A DNA stretch of 16,852 nucleotides, taken from NCBI GenBank assembly GCA_900554925.1, contig USJG01000033.1:1-16852 (forward strand), written 5' to 3'. The DNA is from an uncultured Lachnospiraceae bacterium. GTDB lineage: Bacteria > Bacillota > Clostridia > Lachnospirales > Lachnospiraceae. Below, one piece after another: positions 1 through 6,573 of this stretch. The notes under the pieces are model-generated. The model ran no database searches, was not told the origin of the DNA, and saw only the letters and a program-made list of their open reading frames with translations. A program made the translations under genes and the position numbers. How positions within the stretch are numbered: the stretch's first letter is position 1; each line of letters opens with the position of its first letter.

Positions 1-4
1 ATAT

Positions 5-10
5 TATAAT
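5..10 (+). promoter_or_regulatory. Possible -10 element upstream of ABC importer 1
   Basis: A perfect TATAAT hexamer lies at 5-10, about 52 bases before the start codon of the first gene. Its -35 partner would fall off the left edge, so it cannot be checked. If real, transcription would start near base 17 and leave a leader of about 45 bases. Confidence 0.45.
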
Positions 11-61
11 TACAGATGAAATACATACATCCAAATCCAAAATATCAGGGAGGAATAAGGT

Positions 62-1471
62 ATGAAGAAAAGAGTTTTAGCACTCATTTTAGCATCTGCT
101 ATGGTATTTTCCTTAGCAGCATGTGGAAGCCAGGAAACTGGCAGTGACCAGTCGGCAGAGCAGACAGAAGCAGCAGATGATGGAGCACAGACAGAAGCAG
201 AAACATCTGAAGAAGCAGAAGAAGCTGTTGCTAATCCGGTAGAACTGAATGTTACAACAACATTTGCAGGCGAAGATGGAAATGCACAGAACTTTAAAGC
301 AGCTGTAGAAGCCTGGTGTGCAGAAACTGGTAACACAGTAGCAGATTCATCAGCAACATCCGATGAAACCTTTAAGACCAGAGTTATCACTGACTTTGAA
401 ACAGGTTCAGAACCCGATGTATTGTTCTTCTTCAATGGCGCTGACGCTAACAGCTTTATCGAAGCTGGCAAGGTAGTTTCCATTGATGACATCCGTGCAG
501 AATATCCTGAATATGCAAGCAACATGAATGATGATCTGATTGCAGATTCACTGGTAGACGGAAAGAAATACGCAGTACCTGTAAATGGTTTCTGGGAAGC
601 AATGTTCGTTAATACTGAAGTTCTTGACGCAGCAGGCGTTGCAGTTCCCGGTGCTGACTATACATGGGATCAGTTCTTAGCAGACTGCCAGAAGATTAAA
701 GATGCAGGTTATACACCTATCGCCTGCGCTCTTGGCAATATCCCTCATTACTGGTGGGAGTTTGCAATCTTCAATCATACATCACCTGCAACTCACGTAC
801 AGGTTCCTGAATCTGTAGACAGCGAGCAGGGCCAGGCATGGGTAGCTGGTATGGAAGATATCAAGGCTTTATATGAAGCTGGTTACTTCCCTGACAATAC
901 TTTATCAGCAACTGATGATGAAACCTTTGCAATGTTCACAGAAGGCAAGGCAGCATTCCTTATTGATGGTTCCTGGAAAGTTGGCGGTATCGTAAGCGCT
1001 TGCCAGTCTGATCCTGAAGATGCATCTACTCTTGACACAGAAAAGCTTGCCAAGTTTGATGTAACATATGTACCCGGACAGGGCGACAGAAAAGCAACTG
1101 ATCTGATCGGTGGTCTTTCAATGGGTTACTATATCACAACCAAGGCATGGGAAGATCCTGACAAGAGAGCAGCAGCAGTAAGCTTTGTAGAATATATGAC
1201 ATCTGACGAAATCGTGCCTGTATTCGCACAGCATACAGCATCTGCACTTAAGAACGCACCTGCAGTTGATGAATCATCTTTCAATCCTTTACAGGTTAAG
1301 GCAATGGCTATGATGTCTGGTGTTACTTCCTTAACAGGAGCAGTACAGGATATCTTCCAGGGCGATTGTAGAGTATCTACATTCGATGGAATGCCTGAAA
1401 TCGTAACTGGCAGAGTATCAGCAATTGATGCAGTACAAGAAGGTATCGAAGCTTACAACGATGCACAGTAA
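62..1471 (+). CDS. ABC importer 1: extracellular sugar-binding lipoprotein
   Basis: This 469-residue protein is a lipid-anchored solute-binding protein of a CUT1-type (carbohydrate) ABC importer. It begins with a basic n-region and hydrophobic core ending in the lipobox LAAC, so the lipidated residue is Cys21. An acidic, Ala/Thr/Glu-rich linker to about residue 55 tethers the binding lobe to the membrane. The body is a family 1 type binding protein of normal length, with features such as a PDVLFFFNGAD stretch near residues 119-129 and aromatic residues spread through the sequence. The start is fixed by AGGGAGGAA at 47-55. Two permease genes follow after a hairpin-bearing gap, so the three form one importer. 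The substrate cannot be read from the sequence. Its position beside a sialic acid locus suggests a glycan or amino sugar, which is inference only. Confidence 0.9.
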   Translation: MKKRVLALILASAMVFSLAACGSQETGSDQSAEQTEAADDGAQTEAETSEEAEEAVANPVELNVTTTFAGEDGNAQNFKAAVEAWCAETGNTVADSSATSDETFKTRVITDFETGSEPDVLFFFNGADANSFIEAGKVVSIDDIRAEYPEYASNMNDDLIADSLVDGKKYAVPVNGFWEAMFVNTEVLDAAGVAVPGADYTWDQFLADCQKIKDAGYTPIACALGNIPHYWWEFAIFNHTSPATHVQVPESVDSEQGQAWVAGMEDIKALYEAGYFPDNTLSATDDETFAMFTEGKAAFLIDGSWKVGGIVSACQSDPEDASTLDTEKLAKFDVTYVPGQGDRKATDLIGGLSMGYYITTKAWEDPDKRAAAVSFVEYMTSDEIVPVFAQHTASALKNAPAVDESSFNPLQVKAMAMMSGVTSLTGAVQDIFQGDCRVSTFDGMPEIVTGRVSAIDAVQEGIEAYNDAQ

Positions 1472-1490
1472 TTAGGTATTAAGTTATATC

Positions 1491-1517
1491 GGGCCGGAGA
1501 CGAAAGGTCTCTGGCCC
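1491..1517 (+). terminator. Intercistronic hairpin after the binding-protein gene
   Basis: The arms 1491-1501 and 1507-1517 pair over 11 bp with one G-U wobble around a 5-base loop (GAAAG). No strong T-run follows (AATTTATAAAG), so it is probably a partial terminator or an mRNA-stabilising structure rather than a full stop. Such hairpins commonly raise the binding-protein to permease ratio in ABC operons. Confidence 0.75.
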
Positions 1518-1540
1518 AATTTATAAAGAGAGGTAACGCT

Positions 1541-2428
1541 ATGGGCGCAACAATATATAAAAATAAAAAACCTTTGGTCGTTTTCCTGTTACCTGCATTC
1601 CTTTTTATGATCGTTTATCTGTATTATCCCTTTTTTATGAATATCATCAACAGCTTTCAGAAGATAAAGAGATTGGGACAGGGCGGCGCTGGATGGAATG
1701 ATCCCTGGTATTTAAATTATGTTGAACTGGTACAGGATCCTGTTGTATGGACATCTATGAAAAATACGCTGATCATGACAGCAGTTACTATTATAGGTCA
1801 GGTGGGAATTGCTTTGGTATTGGCACTTTTGGTGGACAATATCAGGGTGGGAGCAAAGTTCTTCCGTACCGTATACTTTTTCCCGATCGTAATTTCAGCA
1901 ACAGCATTAGGCCTTTTGTTCAATTTGATTTTCCTTTATGACAAGGGTATGCTTAACCAGATTCTTGAACATTTTGGAAAGACTACGCTGACGGACTGGA
2001 AAGGCGAAGGCCTGGCGCTGTTTACGATGATGCTGCCGGTTATGTGGCAGTATGTAGGTTTTTACTTTGTGATTATGATTACAGGATTGAATAATATTTC
2101 TGAGGAACTTTATGAGTCCGCAGCCATTGACGGCGCTACAAGGTTCCAGAGAGTTAAATATATTTCCCTGCCGCTTTTACATAATGTGCTTTGCACCTGT
2201 GTGGTGCTGGCGGTTACGGGTGCACTTAAGGTATTTGACCTTCCCTGGACCATGTTCCCCAAGGGAATGCCCCTTAAAACAACCTTCCTGACAGGTACTT
2301 ATATGTATTACCAGACCATGGAGACAAAGAACGTGGACTATGGTTCAACACTGGCTATTTTGTTGGTTGTACTTGGCGTGGTAGTTTCTAAGATAGTAAA
2401 TTTGATTTTCAGAGAAAAAGATTATTAG
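1541..2428 (+). CDS. ABC importer 1: permease, MalF/UgpA type
   Basis: This 295-residue polytopic membrane protein is one of the two channel subunits of the importer. Hydrophobic segments lie near residues 10-32, 75-98, 108-132, 160-182, 213-232 and 268-290, the usual six-helix arrangement. The cytoplasmic EAA loop that docks the ATPase is at about residues 188-211 (ESAAIDGAT, then ISLP). The start follows an AAAGAGAGG ribosome binding site at 1525-1533. The stop codon TAG overlaps the ribosome binding site of the next permease, which points to tight co-translation. No ATPase gene lies nearby, so a shared MsiK/MalK-like ATPase elsewhere is inferred. Confidence 0.92.
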   Translation: MGATIYKNKKPLVVFLLPAFLFMIVYLYYPFFMNIINSFQKIKRLGQGGAGWNDPWYLNYVELVQDPVVWTSMKNTLIMTAVTIIGQVGIALVLALLVDNIRVGAKFFRTVYFFPIVISATALGLLFNLIFLYDKGMLNQILEHFGKTTLTDWKGEGLALFTMMLPVMWQYVGFYFVIMITGLNNISEELYESAAIDGATRFQRVKYISLPLLHNVLCTCVVLAVTGALKVFDLPWTMFPKGMPLKTTFLTGTYMYYQTMETKNVDYGSTLAILLVVLGVVVSKIVNLIFREKDY

Positions 2429-2443
2429 GAGGAGGCATTTACT

Positions 2444-3301
2444 ATGAAGAAGAAAAAAATAAGTTTATCCTCCATCATTATATACCTGGTACTGATTGCA
2501 TGGTCCCTGACAACGATTTATCCAATCATCTGGGTCGTACAGAACTCCTTTAAAGCAAAGGATAAGATTCTGGCAAATTCCTTTTCGCTGCCTTTGGGGG
2601 ATCTGTTTACCATGGCAAATTACCGGAAAGCCTTTGGCAATCTGAATATTTTAGGCGGATATAGAAACAGTATCTTTATATCGACCATCGTAGCGGCAAT
2701 AGTTGTTGTTCTTGCAGGTCTGGCTTCCTTTGCCCTGGTGCGCTACAGCTTTAAGCTAAAAGGGACTTTGCAGTCGCTTGTTATGGCAGCAATGATGTTC
2801 CCTGTGTTTGCAACCATTATTCCGGTTTTTAACATGGAATTTAAGTGGGGCATTGCCAATACCGGCAGCTGGGGATTAACAATGCTGTCAGTTATCCTGC
2901 CGCAGATAGCGGGAAATCTTTCCTTTGCAATTGTAGTGCTTACGGGATTCATTAAAGGGCTGCCCTTAGAGCTTGAGGAGGCGGCTTATATGGAAGGCTG
3001 CAACGCATTCCAGATTTTCTTTAAAGTGGTGGTACCCCTTACCAAGCCTTCCTTTGCAACGGTAGCAATCTTCTCCTTCCTTTGGAGCTACAACGATCTG
3101 TTTACCCAGTCCTTCTTCTTAAGAACAAAGGAAATGTGGGGGATCACAGTGCTTTTAAATCAGTTGACTTCACAGGAAGGAACCAACTATGGACTGATGG
3201 CAGCCGCGGTAACGCTGGTGGTCGTTCCGGTGCTGATCGTTTATATATTCCTTCAGAAATATATTATCAAGGGTATGACAGCAGGGGCGATTAAAGGTTA
3301 A
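2444..3301 (+). CDS. ABC importer 1: permease, MalG type
   Basis: This 285-residue protein is the second channel subunit. Hydrophobic segments are visible near residues 10-33, 76-98, 108-130, 143-170, 203-217 and 253-272. The EAA loop lies at about 175-200 (LEEAAYMEGC, then VVVPL). The C-terminus GMTAGAIKG is the tail typical of MalG-type carbohydrate permeases. AGGAGGAGG at 2427-2435, overlapping the previous stop codon, sets the start. The next gene is 46 bases downstream and may also have its own promoter, so the importer is probably transcribed with and without the regulator. Confidence 0.92.
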   Translation: MKKKKISLSSIIIYLVLIAWSLTTIYPIIWVVQNSFKAKDKILANSFSLPLGDLFTMANYRKAFGNLNILGGYRNSIFISTIVAAIVVVLAGLASFALVRYSFKLKGTLQSLVMAAMMFPVFATIIPVFNMEFKWGIANTGSWGLTMLSVILPQIAGNLSFAIVVLTGFIKGLPLELEEAAYMEGCNAFQIFFKVVVPLTKPSFATVAIFSFLWSYNDLFTQSFFLRTKEMWGITVLLNQLTSQEGTNYGLMAAAVTLVVVPVLIVYIFLQKYIIKGMTAGAIKG

Positions 3302-3304
3302 ATA

Positions 3305-3313
3305 TGATATAAT
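3305..3313 (+). promoter_or_regulatory. Possible extended -10 promoter of the response regulator
   Basis: TGATATAAT at 3305-3313 is a perfect extended -10 (TGn plus TATAAT), placed just after the importer stop codon and 34 bases before the regulator start codon. No good -35 hexamer stands 17 bases upstream, which extended -10 promoters tolerate. It could supply the regulator independently of the importer operon. Confidence 0.5.
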
Positions 3314-3347
3314 GTTCACAGAGTGAAGAACTTAAACAGGGGGAGCA

Positions 3348-4169
3348 ATGTATAAAGTTGCAATTATTGATGATGAGCCTATTATCGTAGAGGGCCTTTG
3401 CAAAAGCATAAACTGGGAGAAATCCCATTGCAGGGTAATTGGAACAGCTTTCAGCGGAGAAGAAGGCCTTGCGCTGATCAAAAAGGAAAAGCCGGATATT
3501 GTTTTTACAGATATTCAGATGCCATGTATGGATGGCCTTACCATGATCGCGGCAATCAAGTCGGAGTTTCCCAATACGCAGATAGCGATCCTGACGGGTT
3601 ACAGGGATTTTGATTACGCCCAGCGGGCAATCAGCTTAGGTGTTACAAGATTTCTTTTAAAACCGTCCAAAATGGATGAACTTATGGAAGCCTTAAGTGT
3701 AATGACCGGTAAGCTGGAAAGGCAGGGGAGCGGCCAGATGGAAGCTGACCCGGAGAAAGACAGTTCAGATCATCCATCAAAGCAGGAGATGCCAGAGCCT
3801 TTGGAAAATGCCAGGGAGCTTGCGGAGGAAGCGGTTTTGGATAGTGCGGCCAGCAGCTTTATTGTTAATAACGCAGTGGCCTACATAGAAGAGCATTACA
3901 GGGAAAAATTAAAGCTGTCAGATGTGGCCGATCAGGTTTATGTGAGCCAATGGCATTTAAGCAAACTGATGAATCGTTATCTGGGACAGAATTTTTCGGA
4001 AATATTAAATGGTATCCGGATCAACAAAGCCAAGGAACTGTTAAAAGACCCTTCGCTGCGCATCGGCGATATTGCAGATGAAGTAGGTTTTCTGGACATG
4101 GCACATTTTTCAAGAGTATTTAAAAAAGTGGTGGGAATCTCCGCAAATGAATACAGAAACCATTTGTAG
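3348..4169 (+). CDS. Response regulator, REC plus AraC-type DNA-binding domain
   Basis: This 273-residue protein is a two-component transcription factor of the YesN type. Residues 1-120 form a receiver domain: acidic pair Asp8-Asp9, phospho-acceptor Asp55 in FTDIQMP, Thr83 in LTGY, and Lys105 in LLKPSK. A charged linker of about 50 residues follows. The last 100 residues (about 175-273) form an AraC double helix-turn-helix, including LSDVADQVYVS and IGDIADEVGF and ending in the usual ISANEYR. AGGGGGAG at 3338-3344 sets the start. Many clostridial YesN regulators are near 500 residues, so this is a compact form. It sits directly after importer 1 and probably controls it. The expected YesM-type sensor kinase is not downstream, where the next gene is on the other strand, and could only lie beyond the left edge or elsewhere. 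Confidence 0.9.
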   Translation: MYKVAIIDDEPIIVEGLCKSINWEKSHCRVIGTAFSGEEGLALIKKEKPDIVFTDIQMPCMDGLTMIAAIKSEFPNTQIAILTGYRDFDYAQRAISLGVTRFLLKPSKMDELMEALSVMTGKLERQGSGQMEADPEKDSSDHPSKQEMPEPLENARELAEEAVLDSAASSFIVNNAVAYIEEHYREKLKLSDVADQVYVSQWHLSKLMNRYLGQNFSEILNGIRINKAKELLKDPSLRIGDIADEVGFLDMAHFSRVFKKVVGISANEYRNHL

Positions 4170-4210
4170 AAATCATAAGTGGAACAGAATTTTAAATGAA
4201 AACGATAAAG

Positions 4211-4254
4211 GGGGTGTGGCCTGGTCATCAAATCAGATGATCAGGCCACACCCC
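4211..4254. terminator. Strong bidirectional terminator
   Basis: A 19-bp stem (4211-4229 with 4236-4254, one G-U wobble) closes a 6-base loop, AAATCA. It lies between the convergent response regulator and ROK kinase genes. The flanks are A-rich on the left (AACGATAAAG) and T-rich on the right (TCTTTA), so it can stop transcription from both sides. The U-tracts are short, but the stem is very stable. Confidence 0.85.
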
Positions 4255-4263
4255 TCTTTAGTT

Positions 4264-5154
4264 TCAGCGAAAGTCCTTTGCATGCTGTTTGGCAAGGTAA
4301 TTAGCGCCCAGAAGTCCGGCGCAGTTGCCAAGGGCCGCTGTTTTTATTTTTACATGGGCAAAGCTGGGCATGATGCTTTTATAAAATTTCTCATTTAATT
4401 TATTGAGGATATAAGGCTGAACCATGATCCCGCCTCCAAGGATAATACAGGAGGGATTGAAAATATGGGTCAGGGTGGTAAGGCCCAAATTAATTTCATC
4501 TATCCATAGATCCAGAATAGCCAGTACCTGGGGGTCTTCCAGATTTTCAAAAATTTTTCGCCCGCTGGTAAGAGAGGGCTGATAGGACGCAGCCATTTTT
4601 ACTAAAGCGGTGGTGGAAGCATAACGCTCATAACATCCCGCAAAGTAGTCGCTGCTATCCTTTCTTTCCGATCCGTGGGTTATGATGCCGCCAAATTCTC
4701 CCGCAGAGAAGCTGGAGCCATGGTAAATTTCCTTATGGCTGACGATCGCGCCGCCAACGCCGGTGCCGTAGGTAAGGCAGAGAAAATCATCATAATCTTT
4801 GCCCGCGCCGTAAATGGCTTCTCCCATGGCGGCGGAATTCACATCATTTTCAACAGTGACAGGCACGTGAAAAAGAGCTTCAAGTTCGCTGCGTATCTGG
4901 ATTCCGGTATAATCAGGAATGTTGCTGTTTGCATAAATAATGGAGCCTTCCCTGGAGTTTACCTGACCCGCAGTGCTGATACCGATAGCGTCGTAGCCGG
5001 ATTCTTCCTTTATAAGGTCGATAATGGTATTCATAATATGCCGGCCGCCCAGCCTGGCATTAGTAGGAGTTTCGTGCACTTCGCCAAGCTCATTTTCCGT
5101 ACATACGCTGTGCTTGATGGAAGTGCCGCCTATATCAAATACAAGAATTTTCAT
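4264..5154 (-). CDS. nanK: ROK-family sugar kinase, probable N-acetylmannosamine kinase
   Basis: This 296-residue kinase probably phosphorylates ManNAc to ManNAc-6-P with ATP in the cytoplasm. The N-terminal phosphate-binding motif DIGGTS is at residues 7-12, the catalytic base is Asp104 in VENDVNSAAMGE, a second glycine-rich ATP motif TGVGGA is at 131-136, and the sugar-contacting AGEFGG is at 151-156. The canonical ROK zinc site is largely missing. The usual GH is replaced by GG at 155-156 and there is no CxCGxxGC, only Gly173-Cys174 and Glu176. A similar loss is known for Staphylococcus aureus NanK. The start is set by AGGAGG just upstream. It is the last gene of nanE-yhcH-ROK, 9 bases after yhcH. 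Specificity rests on context, and a glucose or other hexose kinase cannot be ruled out. Confidence 0.8.
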   Translation of the reverse strand: MKILVFDIGGTSIKHSVCTENELGEVHETPTNARLGGRHIMNTIIDLIKEESGYDAIGISTAGQVNSREGSIIYANSNIPDYTGIQIRSELEALFHVPVTVENDVNSAAMGEAIYGAGKDYDDFLCLTYGTGVGGAIVSHKEIYHGSSFSAGEFGGIITHGSERKDSSDYFAGCYERYASTTALVKMAASYQPSLTSGRKIFENLEDPQVLAILDLWIDEINLGLTTLTHIFNPSCIILGGGIMVQPYILNKLNEKFYKSIMPSFAHVKIKTAALGNCAGLLGANYLAKQHAKDFR

Positions 5155-5163
5155 AAGAACCTC

Positions 5164-5613
5164 CTATTTATGTACTTTAAATACGCATTTTTTCAGGGCA
5201 GTTTCTTCGGAGGCGGCAATGCCTGGCTTATGAGGTTCCCCCGCCATACAGACGATAAAGTTTCCGGGGCCCATGGTACAGGAGGTCAGATCATCACATT
5301 CTGCTACCCCGAAATCAGTCTGGGAATTGTAATCTTTAACGGTCATCTGTGAGCCATCACCGATCTGAATGATTTCAATGCCTGACAGATCGATCTGGAT
5401 ATCCATATATTCCTTGTGGATTTCATAGCTTCTGGTTTCCAGCGCTCCGGCAATCGCTTCCATTACGTTGATATAAACTTCATCCCCCTTAAGAGAGGTT
5501 TTTCCCAAAGGCAGATTTGAAAGATCATGGGTAAGGATATAGTCGATGGCAATATCCAGATTTCGGTTTGTCCCTTTATAAAGGGCGATATTGGTGAGTT
5601 TATCGTAAATCAT
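5164..5613 (-). CDS. yhcH: YhcH/YjgK/YiaL family protein (NanQ-like)
   Basis: This 149-residue protein belongs to the YhcH/DUF386 cupin-like family, whose E. coli member (NanQ) helps convert cyclic sialic acid to the open form used by the lyase. Family features seen here are HKEYMDIQ at residues 66-73 and MAGEPHKPG at 123-131, which hold conserved His/Glu residues thought to bind a metal, and a length close to the family's usual 150-155. AAAGGAGA precedes the start. The gene is 15 bases after nanE and 9 bases before the ROK kinase, so the three are one operon. YhcH relatives also occur in other sugar operons (YiaL), but linkage to nanE and nanA favours the sialic acid role. Confidence 0.88.
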   Translation of the reverse strand: MIYDKLTNIALYKGTNRNLDIAIDYILTHDLSNLPLGKTSLKGDEVYINVMEAIAGALETRSYEIHKEYMDIQIDLSGIEIIQIGDGSQMTVKDYNSQTDFGVAECDDLTSCTMGPGNFIVCMAGEPHKPGIAASEETALKKCVFKVHK

Positions 5614-5628
5614 AGGATATCTCCTTTA

Positions 5629-6327
5629 TTATTTGATTCCGTTATAAAAACGCTGGGCGATTTCAAGAGGTCTTGTGATGGCGCCGCCTACTACTATGGC
5701 GTGAACTCCTAATGCCAGCATTTTCCTGGCTTCCTCAGGGTAATGGATCTTTCCCTCTGCGATAACGGGAATGGGAATATCTTTTACAAGGCGGGAGGCC
5801 AGTTCATAATCAGGCCCGTCAACCTTAGGAGAGTAGGGGGTGTAGCCGCTCATAGTAGTACCTACCATATTTACGCCGCACTTCCAGGCATTGATCCCTT
5901 CCTCATAGGTAGAAACATCTGCCATCAGAATAATATCAGGATACTTTTCACGAATACTGGCCAGAAATTCATTGATCGTGGTGCCGTCGCCTCTGGTGCG
6001 AAGCGTGCAGTCCAGCGCGATGATGTCAGAATCTGCTGCCACCAGTTCATCAATCTCCCTCATGGTGGGAGTAATATAAGAGTCATATCCTTCATAGGAG
6101 CGTTTGATCAGGCCGATCACAGGAAGTCCTGTGGCTTTTTTGATTTCAACCACATCGCGCACGCTGCTGGTTCGTATACATTTGGCTCCGGCCATCTGTG
6201 CCGCTTTTGCCATAAAAGGCATAATCGACATTTCTTCGCAATATAATGGCTCCCCTGGCAATGCCTGACAGGAAACGATTATGGAGCTGCGAGTGTCGGA
6301 TAAAATTTCTTCAAAATTTTTCTTCAT
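5629..6327 (-). CDS. nanE: N-acylglucosamine-6-phosphate 2-epimerase
   Basis: This 232-residue TIM-barrel enzyme interconverts ManNAc-6-P and GlcNAc-6-P, linking sialic acid breakdown to amino sugar metabolism. Visible hallmarks are IVSCQALPGEPL at residues 17-28, GLIKR with the likely catalytic Lys75, IALDCTLR at 103-110, ADVST at 136-140, the long loop VGTTMSGYTPYS at 155-166, VIAEGKI with the likely catalytic Glu191, and the phosphate-binding VVGGAITRP at 212-220. Length is normal. The start is supported by AGGAAAGGAA about 10 bases upstream. It is the first gene of the minus-strand operon, about 55 bases downstream of the inferred transcription start in the divergent control region. Confidence 0.95.
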   Translation of the reverse strand: MKKNFEEILSDTRSSIIVSCQALPGEPLYCEEMSIMPFMAKAAQMAGAKCIRTSSVRDVVEIKKATGLPVIGLIKRSYEGYDSYITPTMREIDELVAADSDIIALDCTLRTRGDGTTINEFLASIREKYPDIILMADVSTYEEGINAWKCGVNMVGTTMSGYTPYSPKVDGPDYELASRLVKDIPIPVIAEGKIHYPEEARKMLALGVHAIVVGGAITRPLEIAQRFYNGIK

Positions 6328-6388
6328 CGATAATCAGTTCCTTTCCTCAATAATATACAATGCTTTTGAATTTAATTTTCTCAGGTTA

Positions 6389-6417
6389 ATTATAGCATGG
6401 CAAAAAGTCTCTGTCAT
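6389..6417 (-). promoter_or_regulatory. Promoter of the nanE-yhcH-ROK operon
   Basis: Read on the minus strand, ATGACA (6417-6412) and TATAAT (6394-6389) are separated by exactly 17 bases. The -10 is preceded by TGC, giving an extended -10. Transcription would start near 6382, leaving a leader of about 55 bases before nanE. Confidence 0.8.
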
Positions 6418-6441
6418 TAAAAAATGAAAAAAATAATATTT

Positions 6442-6468
6442 GAAAAAATATTTCGGAAAAATATTTCC
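6442..6468. promoter_or_regulatory. Candidate operator: tandem A/T-rich dyads between divergent promoters
   Basis: Two near-identical, imperfectly palindromic units lie head to tail: GAAAAAATATTTC at 6442-6454 and GGAAAAATATTTCC at 6455-6468. Each has GAAA and TTTC half-sites. They lie between the two divergent -35 elements, 9 bases upstream of the plus-strand one. That is where a regulator such as the RpiR protein encoded at 10856 could control both operons. The binding protein is inferred. Plain A/T-rich UP-element function is the alternative. Confidence 0.5.
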
Positions 6469-6477
6469 ATAAATCTA

Positions 6478-6506
6478 TTGACAAATAAATATGGGCACTG
6501 TACAAT
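6478..6506 (+). promoter_or_regulatory. Promoter of the importer 2-nanA operon
   Basis: A perfect TTGACA (6478-6483), a 17-base spacer and TACAAT (6501-6506) form a near-consensus SigA promoter. Transcription would start near 6513, about 60 bases before the lipoprotein start codon. Upstream sequence is A/T-rich and carries the candidate operator. Confidence 0.85.
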
Positions 6507-6573
6507 TTAGACAAATGGCAAACCGCAAGGTTGCAATAATTAATAATTTTCAACAAGTTAAGGAGGAAAAGAA

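Noticed and set aside
4675..5352. Long plus-strand open frame of 225 codons opposite the ROK kinase and yhcH
   Set aside because: It overlaps two well-supported minus-strand genes, has no ribosome binding site or recognisable family motif, and is the expected antisense shadow of coding DNA.
5743..6246. Plus-strand open frame of 167 codons opposite nanE
   Set aside because: nanE motifs are intact along the whole stretch and the opposite frame has no start signal or known domain.
6517..6534. Small imperfect inverted repeat in the importer 2 leader, GCAAACC and GGTTGC
   Set aside because: The stem is short with a bulge and no T-run. It is too weak to claim as an attenuator or riboswitch.
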